The position numbers and the translations under genes were made by a program. Below, one piece after another: positions 7,503 to 14,519 of a stretch of DNA of 21,161 bases. The first letter of the stretch is position 1. Every line of letters starts with the position of its first letter. Under the pieces are notes generated by a model, which made no database searches, had not been told where the DNA came from, and saw only the letters and a list, made by a program, of their open reading frames with translations. Origin of the DNA: Pseudomonadota bacterium (GTDB lineage: Bacteria; Desulfobacterota; Desulfobulbia; Desulfobulbales; DAOVYS01); the NCBI GenBank assembly GCA_030635485.1, contig DAOVYS010000013.1:1-21161 (forward strand), given 5' to 3'.

Positions 7503-8720
7503 ATGCTCGGCTGGTTTAAAAAAAAATTAAAGAAACTCGGGATAGGAAAAAAGGAAGAAGAAGTCCTCGCACCTGAAGAAATTATTCAGGATGCTCAGGA
7601 GGTGGAAGCGGAACCTGAAGCGCCTTGTGTGGAGACGGATCAGGCCGAAGAGCCGGTTGATGTTGTGCTGGAAGCGCCTCCGGATGCCGGACCCTTGCCC
7701 GAAGAAATAGTGGCGGCGGAAGATGAGGCTCAACCCTGCGCTGAAGAACCGCAAGCTGTGCAGGAAGAGCCTGTTGTCAAAAAGGGCATGTTCCAGCGGC
7801 TAAGGGCGCGGCTTTCCAAGACAAGGGATTCTTTTGTAAGGCGCGTTGATGCGCTTTTTTTAGGCAAGCGTGTAATTGATGATGAGCTTTTAGATGAGCT
7901 TGAGGAGATTCTGATTACGGCTGATCTGGGAGTCGGGACGGCCCAGGATCTTATTGATGATGCAAGGAGCCGTGTTGCGAGAAAGGAGTTGAGTGATCCG
8001 GCAACCTTGAAGGCGGCGATAAAGGAAAAGATTTTAAGTTACCTTTTGTCTGTGGACAGACCTGCTGAACTTGTCATGCCGGAATCCGGCCCGTTCGTGA
8101 TCATGGTCGTTGGTGTAAACGGGGTCGGCAAGACGACAACCATCGGTAAAATGGCGCATAAGTTTGTTAAATCCGGTCAGAGCGTACTGCTGGTCGCCGG
8201 GGACACCTTCAGGGCCGCGGCGGTTGAGCAGTTGCAGATCTGGGGTGAGCGGGTAGGAGTGAATGTGGTTTCCCAGAAGAGTGGGGCGGATCCTTCCTCT
8301 GTTGTCTATGATGCAATCGATTTTGCGACTAATCGCAATTTTGATGTAATTATCATGGACACGGCAGGTCGTCTGCACACAAAAGTCAATCTCATGGAAG
8401 AACTCAAAAAGATCAAGCGGGTAATGGGCAAGAAACTTCCCGGCGCGCCCCATGAGATAATGCTTGTTCTTGATGCAACAACCGGCCAGAACGGCATTTC
8501 ACAGGCCCGGCTTTTTGACGAGGCAGTTGGCATTACCGGCATTACTTTGACCAAACTCGACGGAACGGCAAAGGGCGGTATAGTTGTCAACGTGTGCCAC
8601 GATTTTAATATTCCCATCCGATTTATCGGCATTGGCGAGAAGATGGAAGACCTTCGAGATTTTGACCCTAACGAATTTGTGGAGGCCCTTTTCGGAACCG
8701 GAGAAAACGGTTCCTCTTGA
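7503..8720 (+). CDS. ftsY: Signal recognition particle receptor FtsY
   Basis: FtsY is the SRP receptor GTPase that docks Ffh-4.5S RNA-ribosome complexes at the inner membrane for co-translational insertion. The N-terminus (MLGWFKKKLKKLG) is basic and amphipathic, as in membrane-targeting FtsY. Residues 18-92 are a long acidic A domain rich in Glu, Ala and Pro. The NG domain follows: N helices about 100-185, P-loop GVNGVGKTT (204-212), DTAGR (286-290) and TKLDG (350-354). The 405-residue length is within the range for A-domain-bearing FtsY. ATG is preceded by GGAG at a short 5-nt spacing. The gene ends in TGA, which is evidence that TGA is a normal stop in this genome. The upstream 100 bp contains no other gene. 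Confidence 0.97.
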   Translation: MLGWFKKKLKKLGIGKKEEEVLAPEEIIQDAQEVEAEPEAPCVETDQAEEPVDVVLEAPPDAGPLPEEIVAAEDEAQPCAEEPQAVQEEPVVKKGMFQRLRARLSKTRDSFVRRVDALFLGKRVIDDELLDELEEILITADLGVGTAQDLIDDARSRVARKELSDPATLKAAIKEKILSYLLSVDRPAELVMPESGPFVIMVVGVNGVGKTTTIGKMAHKFVKSGQSVLLVAGDTFRAAAVEQLQIWGERVGVNVVSQKSGADPSSVVYDAIDFATNRNFDVIIMDTAGRLHTKVNLMEELKKIKRVMGKKLPGAPHEIMLVLDATTGQNGISQARLFDEAVGITGITLTKLDGTAKGGIVVNVCHDFNIPIRFIGIGEKMEDLRDFDPNEFVEALFGTGENGSS

Positions 8721-8727
8721 AGCTTCC

Positions 8728-8837
8728 GAGTTCAAAGGTTCAAAGGTTTATTTGATCGGAATTTTTCCTATTCAACCTTGAACTCCTGAACCCTGAACCC
8801 TGAACCCTGAACCCTGAACCCTGAACCCCTGAACCCC
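8728..8837. repeat. Heptamer tandem array (CTGAACC)n with small hairpin
   Basis: GAGTTCAAAGGTT (8728-8740) pairs with AACCTTGAACTC (8774-8785, one bulge), and then six perfect CTGAACC units run from 8786 to 8827, followed by an inserted C and one more unit to 8835. The array ends two bases before the ATG of the DjlA-like gene and therefore occupies the place of its ribosome binding site. The number of units could vary between strains. It belongs to the heptamer-type repeats that recur in this window. Confidence 0.8.
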
Positions 8838-9659
8838 ATGCAATATCGTCGACATGAGCGGCCCGGCTGTAGCGGCTGTTTTCTTATTCTCATCCTCGGG
8901 CTTCTTCTCTTTGGCGGAGCGCCGCTTTTTCTTAAGTTTGTCGGCATGATGTTCTTTGGCGGTTTTTTCGCGCTCTTTTCCGTTATGGCCGCGTTTTGGG
9001 GATTCAGCTATTACATCAGGCGCCGGGTTAGCGAATATGAGCGGTCGCAGAGTGAAAGTCACAACACATTTGTCTTTCTCCTTATTAATATTTTGATCAA
9101 AATTGCACAGTTCGACAATGTCATAACCAGGGAAGAGACAGACACCATTTACAGATTTTTTCAACACAACCTCAATTACTCCTATAACCAGTTACTTTGG
9201 GTCAAGGAACTTATAAAGGAGGCATGTGAAAGGAGTGTTGATCTTGAGACACTGTTGACTGAGTTCAAGGGTGAATTCGCATACGAACCCCGTCTTATCC
9301 TGGTGGAATTGATCTACCAGGTCATCTTCACCCAGGACCGGGTTCCGGAGCAGCAACTTGACCTTGCCCAAAAGATAGCAGGTTTTCTCGAAATCTCGGC
9401 CTATGATCTCCAGGCCATTCAGAGCAGGTATTTTGCGCGTTACAGACAACCTGTGGCTGATGAAGATCGTTATTACCGGACTCTGGGACTGAATCCCGGG
9501 GCCGGGAGGGATGAGGTAAAGAAGGCCTACCGCGAATTGAGCATGAAATATCATCCGGACAAGGTAGTCCATCTGGGCGAGGAGTTCAGAAAAGTGGCTG
9601 AAGAGAAAATGAAGGATCTGAACGCGGCGTATCAGTATTTAAAAAAGAAGATGGAGTAA
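8838..9659 (+). CDS. djlA: DjlA-like membrane-anchored J-domain co-chaperone
   Basis: Architecture matches DjlA: an N-terminal hydrophobic region (residues 14-60, Gly-rich, one or two membrane spans), a TerB-like all-helical domain (about 75-195, including FDNVITREET), and a C-terminal J domain (about 208-273) with YYRTLGLNPGAGRDEVKKAY and the HPD tripeptide at 239-241 that stimulates DnaK ATPase. At 273 residues it has the usual DjlA length. It probably recruits DnaK to the cytoplasmic face of the inner membrane. The ATG lies directly after a CTGAACC array with no Shine-Dalgarno. The next in-frame Met residues (37-38) would cut into the membrane segment, so I keep this start. Four bases separate it from the following aminotransferase, so the two are likely co-transcribed. 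Confidence 0.85.
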   Translation: MQYRRHERPGCSGCFLILILGLLLFGGAPLFLKFVGMMFFGGFFALFSVMAAFWGFSYYIRRRVSEYERSQSESHNTFVFLLINILIKIAQFDNVITREETDTIYRFFQHNLNYSYNQLLWVKELIKEACERSVDLETLLTEFKGEFAYEPRLILVELIYQVIFTQDRVPEQQLDLAQKIAGFLEISAYDLQAIQSRYFARYRQPVADEDRYYRTLGLNPGAGRDEVKKAYRELSMKYHPDKVVHLGEEFRKVAEEKMKDLNAAYQYLKKKME

Positions 9660-9663
9660 GGAC

Positions 9664-10848
9664 ATGACCGTTTCAAAGAAGATGGTTGATTTTTCAAAAC
9701 GCGCCTCATGGATACGCAGGATGTTTGAGCAGGGCGCTAAGTTGAAGGCGCAGTTCGGGGCTGAAAATGTTTTCGATTTCAGCCTGGGTAATCCGGATCT
9801 CAGGCCACCGGAGCAGTTTTACCGCACCATTCGCTCTCTTGCCGCGGAAGAGGGGCAGGGGCGCCACGGTTATATGCCGAATGCGGGTTATCCTGAAGTC
9901 AGGGGTAGAGTGGCTGCGCAGGTTTCATCTGAACAGGGTGTCATTGTTTCCAGCGAGGAACTCCTCATGACCTGCGGGGCTGCCGGAGCGCTGAACGTGG
10001 TCCTTAAGGCGTTGCTCGATCCAGGGGATGAGGTGATAATTCTTGCCCCGTTTTTTGTAGAATACAATTTTTACGTTGATAATCACGGCGGGATTACAAA
10101 AATTGCGCCCACAAGATCGGATTTTGACCTTGACGTAAACGCTGTTGATGCTGCAATCACGGAAAAGACCAAGGCGATTATTGTCAACAGCCCCAATAAC
10201 CCCACCGGACAGATCTATTCGTCCAAATCCATGGCAGAACTGGGCCGGGTCCTCGAGTCCGCGGGGAATAAACACGGTACAACCATCTATCTGATAAGCG
10301 ATGAGCCTTACCGGAAGATAGTTTATGACAATCACGATGTGCCGAGCATCTTTAAGGCATATAAAAACAGCATTGTTGTTTCGTCTTATTCCAAGGATCT
10401 TTCTCTTCCCGGTGAGCGGATCGGCTACCTGGCCGTCCATCCTGAGATCGATGAAAAAGCGTTGCTTGTTGAAACATTGACTCTTGCCAACCGGATACTG
10501 GGTTTTGTGAATGCTCCGGCCCTTATGCAGCGGGTAGTGGGGGAATTGCAGGGATTGACAGTGGATAGCGGGATTTATGCCGGGAGGCGTGAGCTCTTCT
10601 GCAGAATTCTTGGTGATGCGGGTTATGATTTCGTTCCCCCAAAGGGGGCCTTTTATATATTCCCCAAATCCCCCATGGAAAGCGATGTGGATTTTGTGGC
10701 AATCCTTCAGCAACATAAGATACTGGCTGTTCCGGGTCTCGGTTTCGGTCAGCCCGGATATTTCAGGTTGGCCTTTTGTGTGGAGGATGACGTAATCGAA
10801 CGATCCGCCGATGCCTTTAAAAAGGCAATGGATGCGGCTTTAAGCTAG
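9664..10848 (+). CDS. PLP-dependent class I/II aminotransferase (AspC-like)
   Basis: A fold-type I pyridoxal-phosphate aminotransferase, cytoplasmic. Motifs in order: SLGNPDLRPP (40-49), GYMPNAGYPEVR (69-80), NSPNNPTG (175-182, with the Asn that contacts the PLP ring oxygen), SDEPY (212-216, Asp213 and Tyr216), and SYSKDLSLPGERIGY, with the Schiff-base Lys at 244. A substrate Arg is expected near the C-terminus, in the GYFRLAFC stretch. The 394-residue length is typical. The upstream gene ends 4 bp before the start and GGAGTAAGGAC supplies the Shine-Dalgarno. The amino-acid specificity (Asp, Ala, aromatic or other) cannot be assigned, and the neighbours are not a biosynthetic pathway, so no symbol is given. 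Confidence 0.92.
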   Translation: MTVSKKMVDFSKRASWIRRMFEQGAKLKAQFGAENVFDFSLGNPDLRPPEQFYRTIRSLAAEEGQGRHGYMPNAGYPEVRGRVAAQVSSEQGVIVSSEELLMTCGAAGALNVVLKALLDPGDEVIILAPFFVEYNFYVDNHGGITKIAPTRSDFDLDVNAVDAAITEKTKAIIVNSPNNPTGQIYSSKSMAELGRVLESAGNKHGTTIYLISDEPYRKIVYDNHDVPSIFKAYKNSIVVSSYSKDLSLPGERIGYLAVHPEIDEKALLVETLTLANRILGFVNAPALMQRVVGELQGLTVDSGIYAGRRELFCRILGDAGYDFVPPKGAFYIFPKSPMESDVDFVAILQQHKILAVPGLGFGQPGYFRLAFCVEDDVIERSADAFKKAMDAALS

Positions 10849-10941
10849 AGGGGTCGGGGTTCAGGGGTCAGGGGTCAGGGTACGAATTGATTTTTTGTTG
10901 TTTTTGCTGGCCCCTGATTCCTGAACCCCGACCCCTGAACA
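10849..10941. repeat. Heptamer-arm hairpin, copy C
   Basis: GGGGTCGGGGTTCAGGGGTC and following 7-bp units on the left pair with CCTGAACCCCGACCCC on the right (about 10921-10936). Between them lies TTGTTGTTTTTGCTGG, the same loop as in copies A and B and in the same orientation. Unlike A and B it lacks the outer CCATAAATG-type ends. It sits between the aminotransferase and the DUF3524 gene and could act as a long terminator-like hairpin, although no T-run follows it. Confidence 0.65.
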
Positions 10942-10951
10942 AACACATACC

Positions 10952-12013
10952 TTGAAGATACTCATACTCGAACCCTATTACGGAGGGTCTCACAAGGCCT
11001 TTATTGAGGCCCTTCGGCTGAATCTCCCTTTTGATTTCGACCTTCTTACACTGCCGGCCCGTAAATGGAAGTGGCGGATGCGGCTGTCTGCGCCCTATTT
11101 TGCTGAAAAGCTTCATGAAATAGGAGAATATGACTCCATCCTGTGCTCAACTTTTGTTGATGTAGCTACCTTTAGGGCCCTTGCGCCTTCCTGGGTCTGT
11201 AACGTGCCGGTCCTGACATACTTTCATGAGAATCAATTCGCCTATCCTGTGCAGTCGGAAGATGAAAGAGACTTTCATTTTGCCCTGACGAACTACACCA
11301 CGGCTCTTGCATCGGACCGGATCGCCTTTAATTCTAGATACAATCTTGATTCTTTTCTTGAAGGTGTTTCAGGGATCTTGAAAAAATCTTCTGACATGAA
11401 ATTGGTGGACCAGGATAAGGCGATCCGTGCGAAATCCATGGTTCTGTATCCTGGAATGGATTTTTTAGAGATAGATGAGGAAAAGGAAAAACAGGGGGAA
11501 GATCTTCCCGTCATCGTGTGGAACCATCGATGGGAGCATGACAAGAATCCTGAAGCGTTTTTTCATGCGCTTTTTGAAATGGACCGGCATGGCGAGGAGT
11601 TTGGTCTGATAGTGCTGGGCCAATCCTTTTCCCGTGAACCTTCGGTATTTGAAGAGGCGCGGCAGAGGCTTGACCACAGGATTATCCATTTTGGTTACGC
11701 TGAACCTAAAAGAGAGTATGTCAAATGGCTCAAACGGGGTGACATAGCGGTCTCTACGGCATCCCACGAATTCTATGGGATGGCGGTGATCGAGGCGGTG
11801 CGGGCAGGTTGCCGGCCGCTCTTGCCTGCTCGCCTTTCCTATCCGGAATGATTCACCAGTGATTTTTTGTATGATGACACCGAGTTGGCATCGAGACTTA
11901 TATCGGAATTAAAAAAGGGGCGTCTTTCTTCAAAAGAGGCGATCAGTATGACGGAAAAATTTTCCTGGGCACGTCTTACGGAAAAATACGAGGAGTGGTT
12001 CATGGGGAGATAG
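10952..12013 (+). pseudogene. DUF3524 glycosyltransferase (tRNA-queuosine mannosyltransferase-like), interrupted by in-frame TGA
   Basis: Begins at a TTG with MKILILEPYYGGSHKAFIEA, the near-invariant N-terminus of the DUF3524/GTDC1 family, whose vertebrate member (QTMAN) mannosylates queuosine in tRNA-Asp. Further family blocks are YFHENQFAYPV, VWNHRWEHDKNPEAFFHAL and TASHEFYGMAVIEAVRAGCR, the GT-B-type donor-site region. The open frame stops at TGA 11849-11851 just after RLSYPE, but the same frame continues FTSDFLYDDTELASRL to a TAG at 12011-12013, giving 353 codons, a normal family length. The family normally has Leu or Ile where the TGA lies (my recollection), so a single base change from a Leu codon, or a sequencing error, is the simplest reading. 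The shortened 299-residue product keeps most of the catalytic blocks and might retain activity. There is no Shine-Dalgarno before the TTG. Confidence 0.8.
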
Positions 12014-12072
12014 ATTCATGTTGACAAGCCTGAGAGGGCCATTTTAAAATTAAAATTTGTTGATTTGCCACT

Positions 12073-12107
12073 AGAGGTTAAAGGTTAGAGGTTAGAGGCT
12101 AACAGCT
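12073..12107. repeat. Degenerate heptamer array (AGAGGTT)n
   Basis: Five consecutive 7-bp units read AGAGGTT, AAAGGTT, AGAGGTT, AGAGGCT and AACAGCT. They lie 30 bp before the DUF1573 start, just upstream of its Shine-Dalgarno. The unit sequence differs from the CTGAACC and CAGGGGT arrays elsewhere in the window, but the 7-bp period is the same. Confidence 0.6.
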
Positions 12108-12137
12108 AATAAACTCCATAAGGAGGGCGTTGCACGG

Positions 12138-13232
12138 ATGAATAAGGATGTATGTCATGTTATGTTGAAAAAGAGTCTTCTGACACTATTTCCCCTTATA
12201 TTCTGTTTTTTCCTGGTATGCGGCGTTAACAATGTGGCGCAGGCAACCGGAGGGGATGATCAACAGATTGGTTTTAGTGACGAAGCGGGGCCGTTTCCCA
12301 GGCTGGAAGTGGATTCATTACACCAGGATTACGGTGAGGTGATAAGGGGTGAAAAAATCATCCATTCCTTTATTATTCGGAACCAGGGAGAGGGAGACCT
12401 GATAATAAAGAAGGCAAAGCCCGGGTGAGGCTGCTCGGTTGCCCGGTTTGACCGGGTTATCCCTGCCGGTGGCGAGGGAAAAGTCATACTGGAGATCAAG
12501 ACAGGCAATCTCAAGAACAAAATTGCTAAAAGTGTTATCATTGTTTCCAATGACCCTGAACGTCCGAATCTGAAACTGAAATTGACTGCAACAGTAAAAG
12601 ATCTGTTCAAGATCGAGCCTGCCGACTATTTCAGGATAGACATCGTCAAGGGAGATGTCTGGGCGGAAGAGGTCAAGTTTTTTTCAGTAACCGGAAAACC
12701 GTTCAAGATTACGTCGATTCGTACTCCGAATGACCACTTTTCAGCTGATTTTGAACCCATCAGTGGAAAAAGCGGGGACACTCCCGGATATTTGATCAGG
12801 CTGTCTATGTCATCCGACATACCGTATGGCCGTATGAGCGGGAAATTTCGAATCTTCACCGATCTTTCAAAAGTGGTCCAGGAGGTGCGGATTTCCGGGA
12901 AGATAAGGGGGCCGATTACATACTCTCCCGAAAGGATTCCTCTTTTTACTGATCATGCAAGACAGGGAGGCAGGAGTTCAGCAAAGGTCAACCTGACCCT
13001 GACAAGGGGCATGAGGTTTGAGATAACCGGCGTAAAAGCGACTCACAGTAGTATTGAGTCGGAGGTGACCACGGTTGAAGAGGGCAGGAAATATACGGTG
13101 ACCCTTATCTGGTCTGGAAAGGAAAAGGTGACCGGGCGTATGAAAGGCGTTTTGACCATATCCACAAACCACAAGGATATGCCGCGGATTTCCATTCCCT
13201 ACATTGTGATGAAAAAAGGAAAGGTCCTTTGA
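12138..13232 (+). CDS. Secreted DUF1573-domain protein, candidate selenoprotein (UGA at codon 97)
   Basis: The ATG follows AGGAGG (12121-12126). An N-terminal hydrophobic stretch (LLTLFPLIFCFFLVCGV, about 14-30) is a Sec-type signal, so the protein is probably periplasmic. The DUF1573 domain (about 50-150) has the family features FIIRNQGEGDLIIKKAKPG, then a TGA codon at 12426-12428, then GCSVARFDRVIPAGGEGK and SNDPERPNL. Family members usually have C-G-C at this spot, so the TGA sits exactly on the first Cys and the product would read U-G-C. The frame is unbroken on both sides to the TGA stop at 13230, 364 residues in all. The second half (150-364) is beta-rich with no motif I know. A stem-loop follows the TGA at SECIS distance. 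The alternative is a pseudogene split in two (12138-12428 and 12582-13232). It heads a cluster with a rhodanese and a MauE-like protein. Confidence 0.8.
12426..12461 (+). promoter_or_regulatory. Candidate bacterial SECIS stem-loop after UGA
   Basis: The TGA at 12426-12428 is followed by a stem CCCGGT (12442-12447) and ACCGGG (12451-12456) with a TTG loop, extended below by weaker pairs between 12437-12441 and 12457-12461. A GGU lies 17-19 nt after the UGA, at the top of the stem. In E. coli fdhF the SelB-binding hairpin also presents a GGU near the apex at about this distance. The GC-rich stem lies within a conserved coding segment, so some pairing could be chance; no folding energy was computed. 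Confidence 0.5.
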
Positions 13233-13539
13233 GATAGGGCTCTTCTTTACCCATAAATACTGTATTGGTACCCCCCGACAGGGGTGGAGTCGTATAGCCG
13301 GTGTGCTTCAGCCACCGGTAAACGGAATTTAGTAGATTTCGTCCTGAAGGGACGATGTTTTGATGGGGACCGGCCACGGGAAGGCGTCGTCCCTTAAGGA
13401 CGAACCTCTGTGTGTACCCCATACCGGCGGCTGAAGCACACCGGCTATACGCCTTTCCCCTTTGGGGAATTACGGGTAAAGGGCAGAGCTGGGGGTATAT
13501 GCAAAATAGTGGGTGTTCCTGAAAAGGAGCGACAAGTTT
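13233..13539. repeat. Nested palindromic element between DUF1573 and rhodanese genes
   Basis: The outer arms 13292-13320 and 13422-13450 (GTATAGCCGGTGTGCTTCAG and complement) are 29 bp with one mismatch. Inside them, TTCGTCCTGAAGGGACGA (13338-13355) and CGTCGTCCCTTAAGGACGAA (13385-13404) are each self-complementary and also complementary to each other. Outside the arms the match is looser (ACCCATAA near 13250 against ACCCGTAA in complement near 13472-13479). It fills a 307-bp gap with no gene in either strand that I can support. It resembles a non-autonomous mobile palindrome. It would separate the first gene of the cluster from the rest unless transcription reads through. Confidence 0.7.
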
Positions 13540-14037
13540 ATGCCGTATAAGGATATTCTAAAAGAATTTCTCATCCTCCTGCCCTTGTCGGTAGCGGTTG
13601 CCTTTATGGTGAACCATTTTTCTCCCAGGGGCATCCCCTTTTTCGGCGAGTGGGATGTGTCAAAGGGCGTTATTACCGCGAAATCAAGGAACGATGTGGT
13701 TGTGCGGGAACTCGAGATCAAAGATTTTTTTGAGGCAAAAGAGATCTTTGATAGCGGAAATGCGGTCTTTGTTGATGCGAGGTCTCCCGACATGTACGAA
13801 GAGGCGCATATTGCGGGCGCCGTATCGATCCCGGCATATATGTTTAATGAATATATAATTGAGTTTACAGCCCTTTACCCTGTGTCTACTCCTGTGGTCA
13901 CGTATTGCTCGGGAAGGGAATGTGAGGATGGTCACACGGTTGCCCAATATCTCATAGAGGAAGGTTATTCGGATGTAAGGGTCTTTATTGACGGATATCC
14001 GCTATGGTTTGAGAGAGGTTTTTCCGTTGAACCCTGA
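13540..14037 (+). CDS. Membrane-anchored rhodanese-like protein
   Basis: A single rhodanese (sulfurtransferase-fold) domain with an N-terminal membrane anchor (FLILLPLSVAVAFMV, residues 10-24), placing the domain probably in the periplasm. Rhodanese features: AVFVDARSPDMYEEAHIAGA (75-94) and the active-site loop YCSGRECEDG, with catalytic C123 and a second Cys C128, then FIDGYPLW. The CX4C spacing is unlike classic thiosulfate sulfurtransferases and would allow a disulfide. I chose ATG 13540 because AAGGAG lies 10 nt upstream; an in-frame GTG at 13513 lacks support. The stop overlaps the start of the next gene, so the two are translationally coupled. The role, from its context, is sulfur or redox relay with the DUF1573 and MauE-like proteins; this is inference. 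Confidence 0.88.
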   Translation: MPYKDILKEFLILLPLSVAVAFMVNHFSPRGIPFFGEWDVSKGVITAKSRNDVVVRELEIKDFFEAKEIFDSGNAVFVDARSPDMYEEAHIAGAVSIPAYMFNEYIIEFTALYPVSTPVVTYCSGRECEDGHTVAQYLIEEGYSDVRVFIDGYPLWFERGFSVEP

Positions 14038-14485
14038 AGTTGAAAGGCTTTTGTATCACAGGCGGACCAGGCTTGTTGCGCGGTGGATTCTAGGGGGCAC
14101 CTTTGTTTACGCCGCTTTGCACAAGATCGTTGATCCTGCCGGCTTTGCAAAGATTATTTACGGTTATTCGCTGTTCCCTGAGTATTCGATAAACCTAATT
14201 GCCATTATAACTCCCTTTTTGGAGTTTTTCCCCGGACTTGCTTTGATTCTGGGTATATATCTTAGATCAGCGGCTACCATCATAAGCTCTATGCTTCTCT
14301 CCTTTATAGTAATACTCTCCATAAACATTGCCAGGGGCCATGAGTTTGACTGCGGGTGCTTTTCAATTGGAGAAGCCGGTCATGCATCAGCGGTTGTTCA
14401 GCTTCTTGTCAGGGACATTTTTCTTTTTGTCTTCGGAGTATATGTGGTATTAATTGAGATATACACTCAACGCAAGAGCGTTTAA
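14027..14485 (+). CDS. MauE/DoxX-family membrane protein
   Basis: A 152-residue integral membrane protein with four predicted hydrophobic helices (about 18-32, 54-78, 82-102 and 124-143). RWILGGTFVYAALHKIVDPAGFA and the loop HEFDCGCFSIGEAG (C109, C111) are characteristic of MauE, a protein needed for disulfide formation or electron transfer during methylamine dehydrogenase maturation, and of its many homologues encoded beside DUF1573 genes. I chose TTG 14027 because GAGAGAGG (14011-14018) precedes it and it starts just inside the rhodanese end; a longer frame from TTG 13988 would only add rhodanese-overlapping codons. It probably moves reducing equivalents across the membrane for the cluster. 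It is an ATG-less start, so the N-terminus is uncertain by a few codons. Confidence 0.85.
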   Translation: MNPEVERLLYHRRTRLVARWILGGTFVYAALHKIVDPAGFAKIIYGYSLFPEYSINLIAIITPFLEFFPGLALILGIYLRSAATIISSMLLSFIVILSINIARGHEFDCGCFSIGEAGHASAVVQLLVRDIFLFVFGVYVVLIEIYTQRKSV

Positions 14486-14519
14486 CCATGAACCCTTTAA
14501 CCTTTCAACCAGGTTTACG

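Noticed and set aside
8786..8835. CRISPR-like array
   Set aside because: The units are 7 bp, directly abutting and without spacers; no cas genes are present.
9925..10716. 263-codon minus-strand frame inside the aminotransferase gene
   Set aside because: It lies opposite a gene with all class I/II aminotransferase motifs and shows no family features of its own.
11849..11851. Selenocysteine at the TGA of the DUF3524 gene
   Set aside because: The position is not a conserved Cys as far as I know, and there is no GC-rich stem or GGU at the right distance after it.
10952..13232. Alternative genetic code with TGA read as an amino acid, suggested by two genes crossing TGA
   Set aside because: ftsY, bpt, yqgE, the rhodanese gene and others end at TGA exactly where their families end, so TGA is a normal stop here.
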